Program-made: the position numbers and the translations under genes
Notes under the pieces: model-generated
Told to the model about the DNA's origin: nothing
The model's database searches: none
The model's input: only the letters and a program-made list of their open reading frames with translations
Shown here: positions 30,689-40,155 of the stretch, in pieces
How positions within the stretch are numbered: position 1 is the stretch's first letter
Layout of the letters: each line of letters starts with the position of its first letter
From: DT-111 sp965263225
Lineage (GTDB): Bacteria > Bacteroidota > Bacteroidia > Chitinophagales > Saprospiraceae
Direction: 5' to 3'
Assembly: GCA_965263225.1 (NCBI GenBank)
Contig: CBDHHG010000023.1
Coordinates: forward strand, 1-64,000
DNA: 64,000 nucleotides

Positions 30689-31480
30689 ATGAATACAAAC
30701 AAAACCACCACTTTACAGATCGCCAATATACTTGGCTTTATCTTCACGATCACCTTAAACACACTGGCTGTTACCTTGCCGATAGGAGGTCGATCCACCG
30801 GAGAAATTTCAGATCTCTATCCCAATCTATTTGTACCAGCTGGATACGCATTTTCCATCTGGAGTTTGATTTACAGTCTATTGTTGGTCTTTATCATTCT
30901 ACAAAGCCGCAATATGTTCAGCAGAAGTAAGGAGGGCCCTGCCTATGTGCAAACCATCGGTTGGTGGTTTGTGATCTCTTGCCTGGCAAATGGTAGTTGG
31001 ATCCTCGCCTGGCACTATCTATGGACTGCCTTGAGTCTGCTTATCATGCTTGGGATATTAGTATCCTTGGTGTTCATATACCTACGCTTGCGATCTGCTC
31101 CTGAGTCCATTTCCATCCCCTTTTGGGTAAAACTCCCCTTTAGCATTTATTTGGGTTGGATTAGTGTAGCTACGATAGCCAATGCGACAGCCCTGCTAGT
31201 TTCGGTAGGCTGGAACGGATTTGGAATATCGGAAATTAGTTGGACTGTGATTATGCTCATTGTAGGCGGCTTACTGGGTGCCCTGGTTTTATGGACAAGA
31301 CGGGACTTAGCATATGTACTCGTAATCGTCTGGGCCTTTTGGGCCATCACAGTCAAGCGCAAGGCCATTGCTGTACCTGAAGAAACCATAATCATTAGCA
31401 CAGTTTATGGAGTTTTAGGTGTATTTTTACTGTTAGCGATTCTGCGATTTTTCATCATTAGACCACAGCAAGTAACATGA
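30689..31480 (+). CDS. TspO/MBR-like tryptophan-rich membrane protein
   Basis: A 263-residue membrane protein with about eight hydrophobic spans and Trp-rich loops (FSIWSLIYSLL; NGSWILAWHYLW; LGWISVATIANATALLV), matching the larger bacterial relatives of TspO. TspO proteins bind tetrapyrroles or cholesterol-like ligands and report on redox or light; function in this subgroup is not established. The stop overlaps the start of the next gene in an ATGA, so the two are translationally coupled. Confidence 0.8.
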   Translation: MNTNKTTTLQIANILGFIFTITLNTLAVTLPIGGRSTGEISDLYPNLFVPAGYAFSIWSLIYSLLLVFIILQSRNMFSRSKEGPAYVQTIGWWFVISCLANGSWILAWHYLWTALSLLIMLGILVSLVFIYLRLRSAPESISIPFWVKLPFSIYLGWISVATIANATALLVSVGWNGFGISEISWTVIMLIVGGLLGALVLWTRRDLAYVLVIVWAFWAITVKRKAIAVPEETIIISTVYGVLGVFLLLAILRFFIIRPQQVT

Positions 31481-32237
31481 AAAAAATATTGAAAATCTTA
31501 GGTGTCTTGGTAGCTATCGTTGTCTTAGGCATCGGCATACTATTCTTCAGCCTAAACGAAAAGGAACCAGTGGGAGAAACCGGAGCTGCTGCCGAGGAAT
31601 TGGCTAAGGCCATGGAGGCTGCCGTGAACAAGATGGCTTGGGATACCACAACTTATGTTAGTTGGACCTTCCAAGGACGAGGTGAGCACGATTTCGTATG
31701 GGACAAAGACCGAAACTTGGTCAGTGTTTCCTGGGATGAAAACAAGAAGGTCCTACTCCATACCAAATCCGTGACGGGTTTAGCCTTTATGGATGGTCAG
31801 GCCGTTGAAGGGGATGAGAAGCAAAAAATGATCCAGGAAGCCTGGGCCTTTTTCTGTAATGATAGCTTCTGGCTGAACCCTGTAGTAAAAGCTTTTGATC
31901 CAGGTGTTGAACGCAGTGTGGTGACTTTAGAAGATGGGGCAAAAAGCACTCAAAGTATCTTACCAATCCGGTGGCGTTACGCCAGGTGATAGCTACCTCT
32001 GGATCTTGGATGAGAACAACCGTCCTAAAGAATGGAAAATGTGGGTCAGTATCATTCCTTTTGGTGGTCTGAGTTTCACTTGGGAAGACTGGAAACGCCC
32101 TTTCGACCGGTGCTATGATCGCTTCTACACATGTGAGTAAACTTTTCACCTTACAACTAACCAATATTAAGGGAGGGATGGATTTGGCAGCCATTGGCCT
32201 GAATGAAGACCCTTTCCCTGGGCTAAGCGCACAATAG
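31477..32237 (+). pseudogene. Membrane-anchored protein of unknown function, two +1 frameshifts
   Basis: Three frames form one 252-residue protein. The first segment has a transmembrane anchor (residues 5-25) followed by a soluble domain. Removing one G from the GGGG at 31936-31939 joins it to KVSYQSGGVTPGDSYLW and KMWVSIIPFGGLSFTWEDW. Removing one base near 32098-32103 then joins a last segment (STGAMIASTHVSK to GLNEDPFPGLSAQ) ending at the TAG at 32235. The total of 761 bp minus two gives an exact frame. The fold looks like a lipid-carrier-type beta half-barrel, but no function is known. As written the product is cut at 170 residues. Coupled to the TspO-like gene. Confidence 0.72.
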
Positions 32238-32239
32238 CA

Positions 32240-32310
32240 CCGTAACAGCACTTGTTACGGCCTTGAAGTCCCTCCCAAATTTGCCGTTTACATCTTTGGG
32301 AGGGCTTTTT
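32240..32310 (+). terminator. Two stacked hairpins, the second a rho-independent terminator
   Basis: Just after the stop at 32237, an 8-bp inverted repeat (32240-32247 with 32253-32260) is followed by a 10-bp perfect one (32270-32279 with 32295-32304) that ends in CTTTTT. The second is a standard terminator for the TspO-like transcript; the first may be an accessory stem. The terminator hairpin is palindromic but lacks an A tract on the left, so it looks one-directional. Confidence 0.8.
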
Positions 32311-32324
32311 ATGACTAAGCAGTA

Positions 32325-32885
32325 TCAAAAAGAACGTACAGCCCTTACAGAGGCTTGCGTATTCTTCGGGTATTGCCCTTGAGCCATGACATGCCCACTG
32401 GAGAAACGAAATAGCAAAGCCACATGGTACTGTGGGCCAATATTGGCTAGTGGTGCCATCTCATTTGAGCTCCAATAAGCATCTTTACAGGCTCCGAAGC
32501 CACCTCCAAATCCGGTGTAAAATTGGCTAAGACCCGTAAGATGAAGACTATTATACATGAGCTTTAGTTCATCCAATGAAGGGAGATACCAATCTTGAAA
32601 GCCCCCCGAATCCAGTTCATCACAGATTTTTGCAGCATAATAACTAGAGGCATCAGGAAAGTGCTGCTCAGTAATTTGAATAATGCTCTTCGTATTGGCG
32701 GCCCCCTTCCCTATACCCTCATCATGAAGGCCGGTGGAAAGGTATCCTTCACCTTTGCTTGTACTTTGCCAAGGAATGTCATTTCCCTGATCAGAAATGG
32801 CGGCTACCAAGCCATGTTCACCAGAAGGGTCAACGTAAAAAATAATACCGCCCTGAGCGTGATCTCCAACTTTATAATTTCCCAT
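32325..32885 (-). CDS. DUF1566/Lcl-domain protein
   Basis: A 186-residue protein from the ATG at 32885; a TTG two codons earlier is the alternative. It matches the DUF1566/Fibrobacter paralogous-domain group: GDHAQGGIIFYVD, HGLVAA, the Trp-containing DWYLPSLDELKLMY and AYWSS, ending in ASVRAVRSF. These domains usually occur in secreted or lipoprotein proteins and probably bind something at the surface; here no signal peptide is visible, which is unusual. Function unknown. Confidence 0.85.
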   Translation of the reverse strand: MGNYKVGDHAQGGIIFYVDPSGEHGLVAAISDQGNDIPWQSTSKGEGYLSTGLHDEGIGKGAANTKSIIQITEQHFPDASSYYAAKICDELDSGGFQDWYLPSLDELKLMYNSLHLTGLSQFYTGFGGGFGACKDAYWSSNEMAPLANIGPQYHVALLFRFSSGHVMAQGQYPKNTQASVRAVRSF

Positions 32886-33345
32886 TATCAATTTGATTAA
32901 TTCGATTTACAAATCTTACTGTGAATACAGAGAGGAGTGATACGCAGGTAGCTACCCGATACAATTTTCCGACTTCTCCTTTGTAGACAGATCAAAAGTA
33001 ATGGTAAAATCATCTGAATATGGAGACAAATATCAGCGGCTGTTCAAGAAAAAAAGCCAGTAGATAAGTGGGATAAGCCCAAAGGTAAAGCATTTCGCCA
33101 CTGGCGAATGTACATGCTTTTCTGAGCTTAGGGTCTGTTTTCTGCACACCTCTGTAAGGCGAAATATGCCGGCCTGATTCATAACACATTTAATTGCCAT
33201 ATAATATTTTTAACAATTTATATATGTTGATGAACAATTTCTACCAAGATTTATTTAGCATTTTGATATTTTTTTGAAACAATGAATTTCCTTATCCGTA
33301 TTGCATTATGAATTCCCATGAAAGTAGTACCCAAAAAGAAGTAAA
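32886..33345. other. 460-bp AT-rich intergenic region
   Basis: No gene was found between the DUF1566 gene and the flavin reductase. The right part (33190-33290) is very AT-rich and should hold the flavin reductase promoter, but no clear TAnnTTTG with a correctly spaced -33 box was seen. No repeat of note. Confidence 0.5.
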
Positions 33346-33831
33346 ATGACTGTTTCCAAATTGAAAATTAAGCGACTCAGTCAGGTTATGGGGCAATTTG
33401 CAACCGGCCTCTCCGTCGTTACCACCCAAGTAGATGAACAAATTTTCGCGCAACACATCCCGTCTTTCACGGCAGTTTCCAATGAACCTCCGCTAATTCT
33501 ATTTTGCTTACCCAAGTCGTCGGCTACTGTTGGCTTATTGAGAGAAAGTAAATTTTTTGCGGTTAATGTTCTGCCCATGAAAATTAGGGAAGGCAATGTG
33601 AATCATGCTTCCTTAAGTGAGCGTTTTGGACAAGAAATCGACTTGGAAGCCAATACGAAATCTCCTATTTTCAGCCAACCCTTGGCCTGGCTCGATTGTA
33701 AACTACGCAGTATTCAGGATGGTGGAAATCACTATATCCTGATCGGAAAAGTTCGAGACCTAGATTATCAGTTTGCCGATAGTCCTCTCCTACACTTCAC
33801 TGGCAAATACCAGAACATTCTGGAAGTTTAG
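33346..33831 (+). CDS. Flavin reductase-like (FMN-binding) protein
   Basis: A 161-residue protein of the flavin reductase-like family: MGQFATGLSVVTT, the FMN-contact stretch (SFTAVSNEPPLILFCL), ESKFFAVNVL, and the ending GNHYILIGKVRDLDY ... LLHFTGKYQ. Members reduce FMN or FAD with NAD(P)H and supply a partner monooxygenase, or bind FMN in other reactions. The usual GMTVS segment is replaced by AQHIPS, so substrate or cofactor handling may differ. No monooxygenase gene is adjacent. Confidence 0.85.
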   Translation: MTVSKLKIKRLSQVMGQFATGLSVVTTQVDEQIFAQHIPSFTAVSNEPPLILFCLPKSSATVGLLRESKFFAVNVLPMKIREGNVNHASLSERFGQEIDLEANTKSPIFSQPLAWLDCKLRSIQDGGNHYILIGKVRDLDYQFADSPLLHFTGKYQNILEV

Positions 33832-34001
33832 CAGACTTAAAGACAACACTAAATAAGGCTGGATATTTCATTCAAACGGATGAACATGTATCAATAGTTA
33901 TCGGTCAACCCAAAAGCTGAAGATGCATTATAACCGAATCCGTTTTAAGTATACATGTTACACAACCGCTTTTGAGTGATTGTATCCTCATGAACGTATT
34001 A

Positions 34002-34039
34002 GGGGGAACCAAACTCCTATCTGGTTCCCCCGTTTTTTT
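34002..34039 (+). terminator. Rho-independent terminator
   Basis: A 10-bp perfect inverted repeat (34002-34011 with 34022-34031) followed by G and seven T residues. It lies 170 bp past the flavin reductase stop, and 35 bp from the convergent SnoaL-like gene. The 170 bp between holds only a weak inverted repeat (33874-33881 with 33938-33945). Confidence 0.85.
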
Positions 34040-34073
34040 ATGCTTTACAGCAACTTTCTTTACTATTCAGCAA

Positions 34074-34460
34074 TTAGGACTTCATCTTCTCCAACAGCTT
34101 GCCCATCTCTTCCCAAACTACATTGACAGCTTGCAAGGGACGTATCATCACTTTGAAGGCTGTGATTTGCTGATCCTCATTCCAAGTAATCAGGTCTACT
34201 CCATTGACATATTTGCCTTCAATTTCTGTTTCAAATTCAAGACAGGCCTGTCGCTCACCAACTATTTCGCTTACGTACTTGAAATGTTCATTACCGATAA
34301 CATGCCCTGCCGCAGCTAAGTACATTTTAGTAATATACTTCCCCTTTTGAGGCGTAAATACTACTGGGGAATACATGATGGCATCCTCCGCCAGGAGTTC
34401 ATCCAATTCTTCAAAGCTTCGAGTGGTCATCATATGGTGCCACCGCTCAACAATATTCAT
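34074..34460 (-). CDS. SnoaL/NTF2-like protein
   Basis: A 128-residue NTF2-fold protein: an N-terminal helix (IVERWHHMMTTRSFEELDELLAEDA), then strands with SPVVFTPQKGK, CLEFETEIEGKYVNGVDLITW and a C-terminal helical segment (QAVNVVWEEMGKLLEKM). NTF2-like proteins can be hydrolases, isomerases or binding proteins; no catalytic set can be assigned. It is the last gene of a four-gene fatty-acid oxidation-like operon, 20 bp after the 2,4-dienoyl-CoA reductase, suggesting a role with acyl-CoA or lipid-derived substrates. Confidence 0.85.
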   Translation of the reverse strand: MNIVERWHHMMTTRSFEELDELLAEDAIMYSPVVFTPQKGKYITKMYLAAAGHVIGNEHFKYVSEIVGERQACLEFETEIEGKYVNGVDLITWNEDQQITAFKVMIRPLQAVNVVWEEMGKLLEKMKS

Positions 34461-34480
34461 AATGAGTATTTACTTTTGTT

Positions 34481-36502
34481 CTATAAATCCGCCGCTAAAT
34501 AACTTGCCTGCTTGATGGCGCGTTTGGCATCCAGTTGTGCTGCTTCGTCTGCCCCACCAATCAAATGCACCTTTTGCCCCTGCGCTACCAAGCTATCATG
34601 TAACTCCCTCAAAGGTTCCTGGCCGGCACAGATAACTACGTGCTCCACTGTTAAAACTTGATGTTCACCTCCAATACTGATATGAAAGCCCTCATCGTCC
34701 ACCTTTTCATACGTTACATTCGCCAAGTGCTTAACCCCTTTCATCTTCAAACTCGCACGATGTATCCAGCCCGTTGTTTTGCCTAGGTCTTTGCCATGCT
34801 TACCCCCTGAACGCTTGAGCAAATAGATCTCGCGGGGAGATGGTGCAGGCTTGCCAGCAGTCAAAGCCCCTGGGTCATTGTAAGCCATATCTACCCCCCA
34901 CTCTTCCATATATGCTGATGTACTCATGCTTGGGCTTTCATGTTCGGTATCGTGTGCGAGGTATTCGGCTACATCAAATCCAATCCCTCCAGCACCAACG
35001 ATGGCCACACTTTTCCCTACTTCCTTACCTCTATATAGTACATCGGCATAGTTCAGTACTTTGGCGTGATCTGCACCCGTAAAGTCTACCTTCCGGGGTG
35101 TCACTCCAGTGGCCAATATGACTTCATCATACCCACCTGCCATCAACTCTTCCGCTGTTACTCTATGATTTAAATGCAATTGGACACCATGTTTTTTAAT
35201 CATTGCGTCATAGTAGCGAATGGTATGCTGGTATTCTTCTTTACCAGGAATCACCTTGGCCATATTGAACTGCCCTCCGATCTCTTTTTCAGCCTCAAAA
35301 AGGTCTACAGTATGCCCTCTCTCCGCCGCGATGGTAGCGGCGGCCATACCGGCAGGACCAGCTCCTACTACAGCCACTTTTTTGAGTGCAGTGGCAGGCT
35401 CGAAGTTTAATTCCGTTTCGTGACAAGCCCGGGGATTCACAATGCAAGAACAAATCTTCATTTCGAAGGTGTGATCGAGACAGGCTTGATTACATGCGAT
35501 GCAAGTATTGATTTCCTCTGGTCTTTTTTCAATGGCTTTCAACACCAGATATGCATCCGCCAAGAAGGGGCGAGCCATAGAGACCATATCCGCACAGCCA
35601 TCCTGTAGCACCTTTTCTGCTACATCCGGCATATTGATTCGATTCGTGGCTATTAATGGAATTTTCACCTCTCCCATCATCCGCTTAGTCACCCAAGCAA
35701 AACCACCCTTTGGTACTACTGTACCGATAGTGGGAACACGAGCCTCGTGCCATCCAATGCCCGTATTAATAATCGTAGCACCTGCTGCTTCAATTTCTTT
35801 TGCCAATTGAACCACTTCCTCCCAACTACTGCCACCTTCTACCAGATCCAGCATAGACAAGCGATAGATGATGATAAAATTTGGGCCTACTTTTTCTCTA
35901 GTGTGCTTCACGATTTCAATCGGAAACTTGATTCGGTTTTCATAGCTACCGCCCCATTCATCTTCTCTATGATTGGTACGCTTTACAATGAACTGATTGA
36001 TTAAGTAGCCTTCAGATCCCATAATCTCCACACCATCATAACCCGCGCTCTGAGCAAGAGCAGCGGTATTAGCGTAATCCTTTATGGTTTGCCATGTTTC
36101 TTCAGAACTGAGTTCTTTGGGAGTAAAGAAATTGATGGGTGCTTTTATGGGTGATGGAGCCACCAAATTAGGATGATAGGCATATCGTCCAGCGTGAAGT
36201 ATCTGTAAGCATATCTTTCCCCCTTCTTTATGGACCGCCTCGGTAATCACCTTATGTTGATCCGCCTCTTCCTGGGTAGTCATCTTAGCGGCATGAGGCC
36301 CAACACTTCCCGCAACATTTGGTGCTATTCCTCCGGTGACGATCAATCCAACCTGGCCCCTGGCCCTTTCCGCATAAAAAACCGCAGCACGCTCCAATCC
36401 TCCTGGAATTTCCTCCAAATTGGTATGCATTGATCCCATCAGGGCTCTATTCTTCAAAGTCGTGAAGCCCAAATCCAATGGGGAAAGTAATTTTTCGTAC
36501 AT
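34481..36502 (-). CDS. fadH: 2,4-dienoyl-CoA reductase (FadH-like)
   Basis: A 673-residue flavoprotein with the FadH architecture: an Old Yellow Enzyme TIM barrel (residues 1-340, ILHAGRYAYH and EIMGSEGYLINQF), a Cys cluster for a 4Fe-4S centre (CIACNQAC followed by C in KICSC), then an FAD/NAD(P) domain (VAVVGAGPAGMAAA; a second GAGGIGFDVAEYLA). Length matches E. coli FadH. The reaction is NADPH-dependent reduction of 2,4-dienoyl-CoA during beta-oxidation of unsaturated fatty acids. The neighbours, an acyl-CoA dehydrogenase and an acyl-CoA ligase, support this role, though related enone reductases share the architecture. Intact, unlike both upstream operon genes. Confidence 0.9.
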   Translation of the reverse strand: MYEKLLSPLDLGFTTLKNRALMGSMHTNLEEIPGGLERAAVFYAERARGQVGLIVTGGIAPNVAGSVGPHAAKMTTQEEADQHKVITEAVHKEGGKICLQILHAGRYAYHPNLVAPSPIKAPINFFTPKELSSEETWQTIKDYANTAALAQSAGYDGVEIMGSEGYLINQFIVKRTNHREDEWGGSYENRIKFPIEIVKHTREKVGPNFIIIYRLSMLDLVEGGSSWEEVVQLAKEIEAAGATIINTGIGWHEARVPTIGTVVPKGGFAWVTKRMMGEVKIPLIATNRINMPDVAEKVLQDGCADMVSMARPFLADAYLVLKAIEKRPEEINTCIACNQACLDHTFEMKICSCIVNPRACHETELNFEPATALKKVAVVGAGPAGMAAATIAAERGHTVDLFEAEKEIGGQFNMAKVIPGKEEYQHTIRYYDAMIKKHGVQLHLNHRVTAEELMAGGYDEVILATGVTPRKVDFTGADHAKVLNYADVLYRGKEVGKSVAIVGAGGIGFDVAEYLAHDTEHESPSMSTSAYMEEWGVDMAYNDPGALTAGKPAPSPREIYLLKRSGGKHGKDLGKTTGWIHRASLKMKGVKHLANVTYEKVDDEGFHISIGGEHQVLTVEHVVICAGQEPLRELHDSLVAQGQKVHLIGGADEAAQLDAKRAIKQASYLAADL

Positions 36503-36519
36503 GTTTTTTTCTTTATTTG

Positions 36520-37604
36520 TTAAGGCAAATTAGGTCGAACTATGTATCCCATCTTTGGGTCTACTTTCCCATCTAACATCTCCAAGTATAAGGAGCGCAA
36601 TTGATCCAACTGATCTACATAAGCAATCTCTAGCAACTTCTGCGTATCCAGGATAAATCCACCTAAGGCTTGATTAATCAAAGTATTTGCCTTTTGAGAA
36701 CCCCATTCCTTGTACTTATTCTGTAAATGGGTGGGAGCAAAGAAAAACGCTGATTTTGGCACTCCTCGGAATCCCTTGGTAGATTTCCAATCCGTGATAC
36801 CAATTAGAGCGATATGCTTTAGATGATCTGCAAGATGGGTGCCCATGTCTTCGAGCAGTTGCGTCTTCCCAGCAAAATCGACGATAACGGTCCCATTTTG
36901 TGACATATCTGATTTGTAGGCATCATATTCAATCACCTCATCGTAATAACCAACTGATTTAACAAACTCAACATTTGAAGGAGAGGTTAGCCCCACTACT
37001 TTCTTTCCATCTACTGCTTTGTGTTGATTAAGCATAAATGCCAACGCCAATCCGGTCTTGGAAGAAGCACTCGTTACTACCACTTGTTCTGCCTCAAAGA
37101 AAGATTGCTCCTTAAGGAAATGGTAAATCAGGAAAGAGGTTGTAAAAAGTGGCTGAATAATTGGTAAATAATCTTCCATGGAAGGATGGAAGGATGGATT
37201 ATTATTGACCCGCATGTAGTAATTATAGATCGGCGGCAAAGCGTTTCGATGTTCAATCCCATCCCGAAATCCTGCCTCATTCACCTTGATCGGCTGTACC
37301 TTGAGGTGACTACTCATGGGAAAGTAGCCATAACAACGTTCACCAAGGGGGACATCTGGATGCTTGCTTTCAATGACTTCGCCGAAGCCCCAGGCTGGTA
37401 TTATGCCCCAAGTTTCATCAGCCGGAAAAAAATCCAATAACGCAGTTTAGAGCCACTTACGGCATAGGTAATGTTATTGGTCGTCAAGGCGTACTTCTCA
37501 ATCTTCATCAAGATTTCACCATCCTGGATGGCCGATAGTTCTTGTTCTGAGGTTTGAACCTCGTAAAGGTTGGCTTTTTGAACTTGTAATGATTGACTTT
37601 GCAT
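36520..37604 (-). pseudogene. DUF2855 family protein, broken by one -1 frameshift
   Basis: Two frames make a 361-residue DUF2855 protein. The N-terminal 50 residues (EILMKIEKYALTTNNITYAVSGSKLRYW) are joined to DFFPADETWGIIPAWGFGEV by adding one base next to the two C at 37434-37435 (GG on the coding strand). The fold resembles medium-chain dehydrogenase/reductases (EKYALTTNN; VTSASSKTGLALAF), and members are thought to reduce quinone- or enone-like substrates, but no activity is established. It sits between acyl-CoA dehydrogenase and FadH in the same operon. As written, the upstream frame ends after 67 residues and the rest lacks its start. Confidence 0.8.
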
Positions 37605-37676
37605 AGGATGTTAAGGTCTTTTAAATCTTAAGCCTGAGGACATACTTGTACAATAATTCTGTAGAAAGCTCTGGCA

Positions 37677-38840
37677 CTAGTGCGTCTTATAGGCAGGTTT
37701 GTAATCTACCCCATCAATGACCATTTTAGCGATAATCTCTTTCATGATTTCACTGGTTCCAGCGTAGATTGGAATGACCCTTACATCTCTGTACATCCGA
37801 GCGATCGGATATTCCTCCATAAAACCATAGCCGCCGAACATTTGCAGGCAGTCATAGGCTATTTGGTTGATCAAGTCAGAGGTCTTTAATTTAAGCATGG
37901 AACACTCTTTCACCACAAATTCTCCCTGTGAAAGACGATAGGAAGTATGATGCATAAATTGGCGCCATGCTTCTATATCTGTAGCTATTTCAGCTATCTT
38001 ATGACGAAGGGCTTGGAAACGATTAATCGCCTTACCGAAGGCTTGCCGTTCGGAGATGTATTGAAGCGTAATATCGAGGATCTTTTGCATTCCACCGATA
38101 TTGTATTGGGCGGTTGACAGCCGTTCTACCTGTAGGCTATCCATCATATAATAGAACCCCTTGCCTTCCTCTCCGATCAAGTTCTCTATTGGCACTTTGA
38201 CATTATCGAAAGCAATTTCTGCGGTATCTGAACTTCTAAGTCCTAGTTTGTCCAGCTTACTCTTAGTCACACCAGGGGCATCTAAATCGATCACCAGCAT
38301 GGAGATTCCTCTTTCCGTCTTTACAGCCGTTACGACAAAATCTCCATAATAACCGTTAGTGATAAAAGTTTTAGAGCCGTTGACGATGTAATGATCACCC
38401 ATCTCTTTTTGCAGTGGTACGGAGGGACTTTAAGTCGGACCCAGCAAAAGGCTCTGTCATACCGAGGGCCCCCACTTTCGGTTCCTAATATGCCTGGAAC
38501 TAAATATTTTTCCTTTAACAGTTCAGAGCCCCCTCGCGCAATGTAATTCATCGCTAGATAGATGTGAGCAGAGACTGTGGTCGTCACACCAGCACAACAC
38601 TGATACCCCATTTCTTCGGCCAGTACGGTAGTGTACATAAAATCAAGGCCAAGTCCACCGTATTTTTCTGGGAAATTCCAATCCCAGGAACCCCATTTCT
38701 CCCATCTTGCGAAAGAGGCTTCTATCAATCTTACCTTCCGCTTCCCAAGTCCCTTCATACGGTTGGATTTCTTGGATGCAAAAATCTTTCATCGTATCGC
38801 GGAACAGCTCGTGTTCCTCGGTAAAATATAATGACTTCAT
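37677..38840 (-). pseudogene. Acyl-CoA dehydrogenase, three +1 frameshifts
   Basis: Three frames combine into a 386-residue acyl-CoA dehydrogenase after removing single bases near 38671-38676, 38475-38478 and 38398-38400; the length is then exact and family-typical. Order: N-terminal helical domain (MKSLYFTEEHELFRDTMKDF), FAD-binding middle domain (GMTEPFAGSD spanning two frames, SKTFITNG), C-terminal helical domain (RQAFGKAI; FGGYGFMEEYPIARMYRD; IYAGTSEIM). The YEGT Glu of short/medium-chain enzymes is Ala here, as in long-chain or isovaleryl types where the catalytic Glu lies elsewhere, possibly in VERLSTAQ. It oxidises acyl-CoA in beta-oxidation. As written it is inactive. First gene of the operon. 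Confidence 0.82.
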
Positions 38841-38932
38841 AGAACAGAATTAGCTGATTTAGAGGCTATAACCTTCAACTCAAAGGCTTTATACAAGCCT
38901 GTCAAAACTAAGTTTTTCACCTCCCACTTTCA

Positions 38933-38965
38933 TTAAACTGGTTTAATATTTAGAACAAGTTCTAA
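38933..38965. promoter_or_regulatory. Two adjacent palindromes, candidate operators of the fatty-acid operon
   Basis: TTAAAC-TG-GTTTAA (38933-38946) and TTAGAAC-AA-GTTCTAA (38950-38965) are inverted repeats with two-base centres, three bases apart. They lie 93-125 bp upstream of the acyl-CoA dehydrogenase start. Dimeric repressors such as TetR-type FadR bind sites of this shape; a Crp-family regulator is encoded nearby at 40156-40731. Which protein binds is unknown. Confidence 0.45.
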
Positions 38966-39066
38966 TTTACGAGAATTAGGTCAGAATTACCAGCTATTCG
39001 CTTACTGCTTTTGTGACATAGAGGAATTGCAATCGCATTAGGCAGGATGGTGTCATTTACACCTAT

Positions 39067-39100
39067 AAAAAAACCAACCCTTGCACTGCACAAGGGTTGG
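39067..39100 (-). terminator. Rho-independent terminator of the lipoprotein gene
   Basis: A 10-bp perfect inverted repeat (39074-39083 with 39091-39100) followed on the minus strand by seven T (A at 39067-39073 on plus). It lies about 50 bp after the stop of the lipoprotein gene. Confidence 0.82.
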
Positions 39101-39148
39101 AAAACGTATATAAAACCGTCTTATCGCCTTAAATAATGGCTAGATCCG

Positions 39149-39939
39149 CTAGTCCCAGATCCAGCTTGCTAGCTCCCAGATCGCTTGTCCGGCAGAAGCC
39201 CCTACTCCTGTGGCTATGGTAGCTCCCAGGGAAAACGGACCCGCCCACCAAGTATAAACTGCTGCACTACCCGCTCCAGCAGCATCAGCTCCTCCAATGT
39301 TGCAACCTGGGCACGCCCCGATCAATTGATCATTGGCCAATTCTAGTTTCTTCCAGGGACTTTCTGGGTCTGCTGCTTGTTTCTGCCAATATTGGAAACT
39401 GTGCCTGGCTATGGCCTCGGTAATGAGCACGATAGCGCCTTCCTCCAAACCCGTTTCACCGTTCGAGTTTCCAGGGCTTGGCATGGGTAGGAAAGGTCCT
39501 GGGATGGAAAGTATGTCTTTCAGAATTTTTTCTAGTTCATCGAGTAAACTACCCGGGCAGCACTGCATGGCTTTTTCTATGCGCTTTAGGTACGCGTACT
39601 CTTTAGCAGTGATAGCTTCTAGATCCAACAGCATCTCGTAAGGGCCTTCAAAGTAATCTGCCATTACTTCGTTTTTTCTTGTATCATAAGAAATTAGCGT
39701 GTTCGGATACTTTGCTTGGACGCTATTCAAGATCAGCTTTTGCATGCTCTGCTGATCCATCTGCTGTACGTTGGGCATCGCAATGATCTCATCGAGTATC
39801 TGATTGTGTAGAATGCCAGCCTCTTCAAAGGGATTGACCAGCGAGGGCTCAATCGGTTGAACCTCCTCTTTTTTGGCAAGCAGTTAAAAAATAGTAAGCA
39901 AGCAAAACTTAATAGAATTTTCAATTGTAGCTCTCTCAT
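39149..39939 (-). pseudogene. Lipoprotein with Gly/Ala-rich C-terminus, one -1 frameshift
   Basis: The start at 39939 gives a lipoprotein signal with lipobox-like FFNC (Cys19). Adding one A to the six-base run at 39869-39874 (T on plus) joins it to VQPIEPSLVNPFEEAGILHNQ and the remaining 210-residue frame, giving 263 residues in total. The middle is helical and charged; the last 60 residues contain CPGC and a run rich in Gly and Ala with aromatic ends (AAGAGSAA; GATIATGVGASAGQ; IWELASWIWD), like a membrane-active or bacteriocin-type tail. No family recognised. As written the signal is out of frame with the body. Confidence 0.65.
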
Positions 39940-40155
39940 AATGGTTTACGTTTCATGGAAAATTCGAAGAGATTAACTCTCCGTTTACATTAACCTATCT
40001 GAGCAGAGCCTGTGATCTTACCCTGGCAAGCTATTTTTTTCTAAAAAAAAGAATGACCTACTTGATGAAACAGCTACAAGCAACTGATTTACAGCTCACT
40101 AAACAAACAAGACAATCCCCAATAAATTTGGAATCCGATAACTAAAAGGTGGGCA

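Larger units (their letters stand above)
38841..39148. other. 308-bp intergenic region with operator-like palindromes and a terminator
   Basis: No gene was found. The left part is the upstream region of the acyl-CoA dehydrogenase operon and includes two palindromes (38933-38946 and 38950-38965). The right part carries the terminator of the lipoprotein gene at 39067-39100. Confidence 0.6.

Noticed and set aside
31936..32103. Programmed ribosomal frameshifting in the membrane-anchored protein and other broken genes
   Set aside because: Several genes need the same kind of repair, with no slippery heptamer plus downstream structure seen at these sites; error or decay is simpler.
33874..33945. 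An 8-bp inverted repeat spaced by 56 bases after the flavin reductase
   Set aside because: Too short and too far apart to call a functional element.
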